Assembly (NCBI GenBank): GCA_902494195.1
Contig: CABUSH010000045.1
Location: 1-8,374 of the forward strand
DNA length: 8,374 bases
Source: an uncultured Collinsella sp.
GTDB taxonomy: Bacteria > Actinomycetota > Coriobacteriia > Coriobacteriales > Coriobacteriaceae
Direction of reading: 5' to 3'
Shown here: positions 5,609 to 8,374 of the stretch, one piece after another
Layout of the letters: every line of letters starts with the position of its first letter
How positions within the stretch are numbered: position 1 is the stretch's first letter
Program-made: the position numbers and the translations under genes
Notes under the pieces: model-generated
Database searches by the model: none
The model's input: the letters and a program-made list of their open reading frames with translations, nothing else
What the model was told of the DNA's origin: nothing

Positions 5609-8290
5609 TTACTCCTTCTCGACCGCGCGCATGATCGCCTTGTAGATCTCCATCAGCGGGATGATCAGGAAGGCCAGGCCCAGCGCGGCAAGAACGCCCT
5701 TGAGCTCAAGCGTCACGGGGCCAAAGAACATCTCGGCAAGCGTCGGCTGCACGGTCACGATCACCGTCAGCACCAATGCCAGCGCGGCGGAAGCCCACAG
5801 CCACTTGTTCTGCTTCTTCATGGTGAACAGCGACGCACGACGACTGCGCATATTGAAGCAGTGGAAAATCTCGACCATGTTGAGCGTGATGAACGCCATC
5901 ATCACGCCTTCCTCGTCGGCATTGCCGGCGATCATATCGGCGATGTGGATGTAGCCCATGTCAAAGTACACGCCCACAAAGAAGCTCGCCAGCACCAGCA
6001 CGGTGATGATCAGACCCTGGACCACGCAGTCCAGGCCCATGTGACCGGCAAAGACACCGTCCTTGGCGTTGCGCGGCTTGCGCTTCATGATGTCACCCTC
6101 GGCGTCCTCCATGCCCAGCGCGAGCGCGGGGAAGCAGTCGGTGACCAGGTTCACCCACAGCAGCTGCACCGGCTGGAAGATGGTAAAGCCGATGAGCGTG
6201 GCGATAAACACCGAGAACACCTCAGCAAGGTTGGCCGAAAGCAGGAACTGGATGACCTTGCGGATGTTGTCGTAGATGCGACGGCCCTCTTCGCAGGCAC
6301 CGATGATGGTGGCGAAGTTGTCGTCGGCAAGCACCATGTCGGCAACGTTCTTGGTGACGTCGGTGCCGGTGATGCCCATACCGACGCCGATGTCGGCGCG
6401 CTTGATGGACGGGGCGTCGTTGACGCCATCGCCCGTCATGGCCACGATCTGGTCGCGCGACTTCCAAGCCTCGACGATGCGTGTCTTGTGCTCGGGCTGG
6501 ACGCGGGCGTACACGCCGTAGTCCTCGATGTGCGCGTCGAGCTCCTCGTCGCTCATGCGGTCGAGGTCGGCACCGGTAATGGCCTGGCTGCGATCGGCGA
6601 CGATGCCCAGCTGCTTGGCGATGGCCACGGCGGTGTCGATGTGGTCGCCCGTGATCATGACGGTGCGGATACCGGCGTCATGCGCCTCGCGGATGGCGTC
6701 GGCGACCTCGGGGCGAACCGGGTCAATCATGCCGGACAGGCCGCAGAAGACCAGGTCATGCTCGAGCGCGGCGGGACTGCAGTCGGCGGGAACCTCGGTG
6801 TAGGTGCGGCTTGCCAGCGCCAGCACGCGCAGGGCCTCGTCGGCCATGGCCTTGTTGGCGGCCACGAGCTCGGCACGACGCTCCTCGGTCAGCGGAACGA
6901 CCTTATCGCCCTCGTAGATGTGGGTGCACAGGCCGATCACCACGTCGGGCGCGCCCTTGGTGTACTGCTCATACTCGCCGTCCAGGGTCTCGACGACCAC
7001 GGACATCATCTTGCGGCCCGAGTCGAACGGGGCCTCGCCCACGCGCGGGTGCTCGGCAGTCAGGCCAGTGAGGCCCGCCTTGCCGGCGTCGTTGACGAGC
7101 GCGCACTCAGTCGGCTCGCCCACGGCCTCGCCCAGCTCCTCGTCCCACTGGGCATCGGAGCACAGCGCCATGCCGGCCAGGAACTTCTCCTTAGGTGCGG
7201 CGAGCTCGTGCTTGACGACGGTCATCTTGTTTTGGGTAAGGGTACCGGTCTTGTCGGAGCAGATGGTCTGCGTGCAGCCGAGCGTCTCGACGGCAGAGAG
7301 CTTGCGGATGATTGCCTGGCGCTTGGCCATCTTGGTCACGCCAAGCGACAGCACGATGGTCACGACGGCGACCAGGCCCTCGGGGATGGCAGCGACGGCG
7401 AGCGAGACGGCAACCATAAAGGTATCGAGCAGGGCGGTCGGGTCGGTAAGAACGTTGCCCACGCCGTGGCGGATGATATCAACGCCAAAGATGACGACGC
7501 AGATGACGATAACCATGATGGTGAGGATGCGGCTGAGCTCGGCAAGCTTCACCTGCAGCGGCGTGAGCTCTTCCTTGGCCTCGGCCAGGGCGCCGGCGAT
7601 CTTACCCATCTCGGTGTTCATGCCGGTACCGACTACGACGGCGCGGCCACGGCCGTACACCACGGTGGAGCCCATGTAGCACATGTTCTTGCGGTCGCCG
7701 AGCGGCACGTCGTCGGTGCCGGCGGCGAGCTCGATCACGTTGGCATGCTTCTCGACGGGCACGGACTCGCCGGTGAGCGCGGCCTCTTCGATCTTCATCG
7801 TGGCGCTCTCGAGCACGCGGCAGTCGGCCGGGACGGAGTCGCCCGCCTCGAGCATGATCACGTCACCGGGCACGAGCTCGGCGCTCGGCAGGTGCACGAG
7901 CTTGCCGTCGCGCAGAACCTTGGACTGCGCGGCGCTCATCTCCTGCAGGGCCTCGAGAGCTTCCTCGCTCTTGGCCTCCTGAACCACGCCCAGCACCGAG
8001 TTGACGATAACGACGAACATGATGATGGCGACATCGGCAAAGTCCGCCTCGCCCTTGACCATGCCCGTGAGCGCGCTGATGACGGCGGCAACGATCAGCA
8101 TGATGACCATGGGGTCGGCCATCTGCTCAAAGAAGCGCTTCCACAACGGCGTCTTCTCGGCTTCCTCGAGCTTGTTAGGGCCTGTCTTGGCGAGGCGCGA
8201 CGACGCCTCGTCGTTGCTCAGGCCGAGGTTCTCATCGACACCTTGGTCGCTGAGTACCTCCGCCGCGGCGGACAGGTATTCCTTTTGCAT
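5609..8290 (-). CDS. P-type cation-transporting ATPase, Ca2+-pump type (PacL/LMCA1-like)
   Basis: This complete 893-residue P-type (IIA/IIB-like) ATPase is predicted to export cations, most likely Ca2+, across the cell membrane. It has an N-terminal cation-ATPase domain (about 1-55), membrane pairs at 60-78/86-104 and 254-272/290-315, an actuator domain with TGES (173-176), the phosphorylation site CSDKTGT (Asp346), KGAPD (445-449), and the hinge MTGDGVNDAP (618-627). Six C-terminal segments follow at roughly 682-702, 706-725, 753-776, 795-814, 831-848 and 865-884. Ion-site residues resemble those of SERCA: IPEGL in M4 (Glu304), SANLAEV in M5 (Asn687, Glu690) and NLVTD in M6 (Asn714, Thr717, Asp718), so Na+/K+ or H+ transport is less likely, though Mn2+ remains possible. 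ATG 8290 has AGGAGGGG 7 nt upstream, and length and motifs are normal. It is monocistronic, ending at the terminator at 5401-5443. The family is certain; the exact ion is inferred. Confidence 0.95.
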   Translation of the reverse strand: MQKEYLSAAAEVLSDQGVDENLGLSNDEASSRLAKTGPNKLEEAEKTPLWKRFFEQMADPMVIMLIVAAVISALTGMVKGEADFADVAIIMFVVIVNSVLGVVQEAKSEEALEALQEMSAAQSKVLRDGKLVHLPSAELVPGDVIMLEAGDSVPADCRVLESATMKIEEAALTGESVPVEKHANVIELAAGTDDVPLGDRKNMCYMGSTVVYGRGRAVVVGTGMNTEMGKIAGALAEAKEELTPLQVKLAELSRILTIMVIVICVVIFGVDIIRHGVGNVLTDPTALLDTFMVAVSLAVAAIPEGLVAVVTIVLSLGVTKMAKRQAIIRKLSAVETLGCTQTICSDKTGTLTQNKMTVVKHELAAPKEKFLAGMALCSDAQWDEELGEAVGEPTECALVNDAGKAGLTGLTAEHPRVGEAPFDSGRKMMSVVVETLDGEYEQYTKGAPDVVIGLCTHIYEGDKVVPLTEERRAELVAANKAMADEALRVLALASRTYTEVPADCSPAALEHDLVFCGLSGMIDPVRPEVADAIREAHDAGIRTVMITGDHIDTAVAIAKQLGIVADRSQAITGADLDRMSDEELDAHIEDYGVYARVQPEHKTRIVEAWKSRDQIVAMTGDGVNDAPSIKRADIGVGMGITGTDVTKNVADMVLADDNFATIIGACEEGRRIYDNIRKVIQFLLSANLAEVFSVFIATLIGFTIFQPVQLLWVNLVTDCFPALALGMEDAEGDIMKRKPRNAKDGVFAGHMGLDCVVQGLIITVLVLASFFVGVYFDMGYIHIADMIAGNADEEGVMMAFITLNMVEIFHCFNMRSRRASLFTMKKQNKWLWASAALALVLTVIVTVQPTLAEMFFGPVTLELKGVLAALGLAFLIIPLMEIYKAIMRAVEKE

Positions 8291-8300
8291 ATAGAGTCCC

Positions 8301-8354
8301 CTCCTGGGATTCGGGCCACTCAGCAGATTGATGCCCGATCATAATTCCCAGGAG
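8301..8354 (-). promoter_or_regulatory. Nested inverted repeat covering the ATPase Shine-Dalgarno
   Basis: On the minus strand CTCCTGGGA (8354-8346) can pair with TCCCAGGAG (8309-8301), and inside it TCGGGC (8338-8333) pairs with GCCCGA (8316-8311). The AGGAG of the Shine-Dalgarno (8305-8298) is in the 3' arm, so folding of a transcript containing both arms would hide the ribosome binding site. A -10-like TATGAT (8343-8338) overlaps the 5' half, with no good -35 at the usual distance. If that promoter is used, the 5' arm would not be in the RNA and the repeat would more likely be a DNA operator. Confidence 0.45.
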
Positions 8355-8374
8355 AAGGGCAAGGGCTCATCAAG

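Noticed and set aside
5354..8344. A 996-codon plus-strand open frame, His/Asp/Gly-rich, opposite the whole ATPase
   Set aside because: It is in codon register with the ATPase on the other strand. Stops in that antisense frame need sense codons TTA, CTA or TCA, which this GC-rich gene avoids. The His/Asp-rich composition is the complement of abundant Val and Met/Ile codons. It also crosses the palindrome and terminator and resembles no family.

Overview
The window is GC-rich, tightly packed bacterial DNA. Every gene I can support lies on the minus strand, so transcription runs from right to left. A Tad/Flp pilus cluster made of cpaB, cpaE and cpaF with no secretin (cpaC/rcpA) between them, together with the codon use, suggests a high-GC monoderm. 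A Coriobacteriia actinobacterium of the Collinsella type is my best guess; this is inference from gene order and protein style, not from a marker gene.

Layout from right to left (order of transcription). (1) 8290-5609 encodes a complete 893-residue P-type cation ATPase of the Ca2+-pump class, preceded by a nested inverted repeat that covers its Shine-Dalgarno. (2) 5608-5362 is an intergenic region with a roughly 95-nt imperfect palindrome just after the ATPase stop, then a strong intrinsic terminator. A weak candidate promoter for the next gene overlaps the terminator. (3) 5361-4177 encodes the ribosome-assembly GTPase RsgA, starting at an internal GTG with a good Shine-Dalgarno, and followed by its own intrinsic terminator. 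(4) 4125-3941 is the upstream region of the pilus operon, holding four copies of a GGTCAGC-type motif in inverted arrangement and a TTGACA box. (5) 3925-292 is the pilus assembly operon: cpaB (SAF-domain membrane protein), cpaE/TadZ (pseudo-receiver plus MinD/ParA-like ATPase) and cpaF/TadA (the secretion ATPase), joined by 3-4 nt stop/start overlaps that imply translational coupling. (6) At 319 a further gene begins inside the end of cpaF with a perfect AGGAGGT Shine-Dalgarno. Its N-terminal hydrophobic segment fits tadB, but the frame closes after 52 codons. The last 160 bases at the left edge are not resolved.

How the genes work together: CpaF is expected to power assembly of a Flp-type pilus, CpaE/TadZ to position the machine, and CpaB to act as an envelope component; the inner-membrane platform proteins (TadB/TadC), prepilins and prepilin peptidase would lie to the left or elsewhere. 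RsgA and the ATPase are separate transcription units, each closed by a terminator, and have no evident functional tie to the pilus. I found no RNA gene, CRISPR array, insertion sequence or clear novel system. The best leads are the structured non-coding elements and the disrupted-looking gene at the left edge.
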